Assembly: GCA_900551325.1 (NCBI GenBank)
Contig: URVM01000007.1
Span: forward strand, 135,464 to 199,463
Source: an uncultured Eubacteriales bacterium
GTDB lineage: Bacteria > Bacillota > Clostridia > Lachnospirales > Cellulosilyticaceae
Direction of reading: 5' to 3'
DNA: 64,000 nt
Positions 62,810 through 64,000 of this stretch are shown one piece after another (position 1 is the stretch's first letter; each line of letters starts with the position of its first letter). The notes beneath the pieces were generated by a model. The model was not told the origin of the DNA, made no database searches, and worked only from the letters and a program-made list of their open reading frames with translations. Position numbers and translations under genes: made by a program.

Positions 62810-63920
62810 GTGTTAGATTTAGATCAACTTAGATTATCTTTAGAGTCTTACAATGGAAAATTAGTGGAAATGGGGAACTCTCTTTGACATCGCTAAACAT
62901 AAAGAAGAAATAGCGGAACTTGAAGAGCTTTCTGGATCACCAGAATTTTGGAATGATATGGACAAGGCCCAAAGTACATTACAAAAACTTAAGGGTCTTA
63001 AAGATATGGTAGAAAAGTATGAGAAACTAAGTAGTAGTTATGAAGATGTAATGACACTTATAGAAATGGCAAAAGAAGAAAGTGATGAAGAGCTTGCACA
63101 AGAAGCAGAAACTGAAGCTTCAACTTTTGTAAAGAACTATGAGGAGATGCGTATTGCTACCTTATTAGATGGAGATTATGATAGAAACAATGCTATTTTA
63201 TCTCTTCATGCTGGAGCAGGCGGAACAGAAGCTTGTGACTGGGTAAGTATGCTTTACCGTATGTACACGAGATGGGCAGACAAAAAGGGATATAAAGTAC
63301 AACTTCTTGACTTCCTTGAAGGGGATGAAGCAGGCGTTAAGTCTGTAACAATACAGATTAATGGAGATAATGCATATGGATACCTTAAATCAGAAAAGGG
63401 AATCCATCGTTTAGTACGTATTTCACCATTTGATTCATCAGGTAGACGTCATACATCTTTTGCATCTTGTGATGTTATTCCAGAGATTACAGATGAAATA
63501 GAAATTGAAATTCGTACAGAAGATTTACGTATTGATACGTATCGTGCAACAGGTGCTGGTGGACAGCATATTAATACAACAGACTCAGCTGTACGTATTA
63601 CTCACGTACCAACAGGTGTTGTTGTACAATGTCAAAATGAACGTTCTCAAATTCAAAATCGTGAAAAAGCTATGCAAATGTTAAAAGCTAAACTCTTTGA
63701 AAAACAAGAAGAAGAGAGAATGGCACAAATTGAAGGTATTCGCGGTGAAAAGAAAGAAATTGGCTGGGGTAGTCAAATTCGTTCTTATGTATTCCATCCA
63801 TATAATATGGTTAAAGACCATCGTACAAGTGAAGAAACAGGTAATACAGGTGCAGTGATGGATGGAGATATTGATAAGTTTATGAATGCATATCTTGTAT
63901 GGATACATCAAAAAGATTGA
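62810..63920 (+). CDS. prfB: Peptide chain release factor 2 with programmed +1 frameshift
   Basis: 369 aa over two frames. GTG 62810 opens 25 codons ending CTT TGA (62882-62887) followed by C; a +1 shift on CTT gives GAC ATC onward and continues to 63920. UGA read poorly when RF2 is scarce permits the shift, the classic autoregulation. GGGG at 62872-62875 is the internal Shine-Dalgarno-like signal, but 6 nt precede CTT rather than the usual 3. The downstream part has GAGGQHINTTDSAVR (GGQ) and the SPF codon-reading tripeptide in ISPFDSSGRRHTSF. Confidence 0.95.
62872..62888 (+). promoter_or_regulatory. Programmed +1 frameshift site of prfB
   Basis: GGGG, AACTCT, slippery CTT, stop TGA, then C. 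Shift sense: CTT T-GAC becomes CTT GAC by skipping T62885. Confidence 0.9.
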
Positions 63921-63928
63921 TAAAAAGT

Positions 63929-63973
63929 AGTTGTCTCACTAAATATGAACTGCTACCCGTCAAGTAGACAACT
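63929..63973. repeat. Inverted repeat near the right window edge
   Basis: AGTTGTCT (63929-63936) and AGACAACT (63966-63973) flank a 29-bp centre containing CTACCCGTCAAGT, then A7. It may terminate prfB (the loop is long) or mark the end of an insertion sequence that continues past the window. Confidence 0.4.
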
Positions 63974-64000
63974 AAAAAAATAAAAATTCTTTCTGCCAGT

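Overview
The window is about 64 kb of AT-rich DNA from a Gram-positive Clostridia-type bacterium. Strong Shine-Dalgarno sites, long T-tailed terminators, sigma-A promoters of the TTGACT-17-TATAAT type, an orphan MsmX-like sugar ATPase, FtsEX, a CsaB pyruvyl transferase and many lipoproteins all fit. Gene content, including an AP2-domain protein and a flavin electron-transfer locus, suggests the Lachnospirales, perhaps a Cellulosilyticum-like fibre degrader. That placement is inference. No tRNA, rRNA, CRISPR array or prophage was seen.

Layout. 1-6.6 kb: cell-wall polysaccharide operon (phosphodiester glycosidase cut by the window edge, secreted protein, DUF5693 membrane protein, CsaB, WecG/TagA transferase). 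6.9-9.3 kb: MsmX/UgpC ATPase and a PucR/CdaR-type regulator. 9.3-16.5 kb: division and wall-hydrolysis cluster (FtsE, FtsX, M23 hydrolase with coiled coil, a catalytically dead S41 protein, an active CtpA, a MinJ-like membrane protein), interrupted by a Y1 (HUH) transposase element with 15-bp inverted ends. 16.5-22.6 kb: rhomboid-like protein, PurK-like ATP-grasp, triple-AP2 protein, transketolase. 23-26.4 kb: polar amino acid ABC transporter split by an IS200-like element. 26.6-33.8 kb: SH3 protein, SppA, and a divergent locus (ApbE, FMN-binding lipoprotein, Ndh2-like dehydrogenase, polyprenyl synthase) resembling flavin-based extracellular electron transfer. 34-37.1 kb: nadABC. 37.3-47.5 kb: small membrane protein, DapA, Hpf, DeoD, two unknown proteins, a 5'-nucleotidase, a NatAB-type exporter fused to a CPBP protease, Map. 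47.6-48.7 kb: gene-free, GC-raised, strongly structured region, probably one or two noncoding RNAs. 48.7-52.7 kb: MarR regulator plus heterodimeric ABC exporter. 53-64 kb: SecA, an MBOAT/DHHW O-acetylation pair with a two-component system, a nuclease-family protein, a PHP phosphatase, a small EamA protein, and prfB with its programmed frameshift.

How the genes fit together: much of the window serves the cell envelope (pyruvylated wall polymer, FtsEX-controlled hydrolysis, Ctp proteolysis, O-acetylation, SecA export). A second theme is redox and cofactors (nadABC, ApbE, Ndh2, prenyl synthase). The points most worth checking are the structured RNA region at 47.6-48.7 kb, the mirror-image codon/transition skew on both sides of the Y1 element at 12.0-13.2 kb, the dead/active S41 pair, the AP2 protein with a decayed HNH core, and the electron-transfer locus. 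All calls come from reading the sequence; no searches were run.
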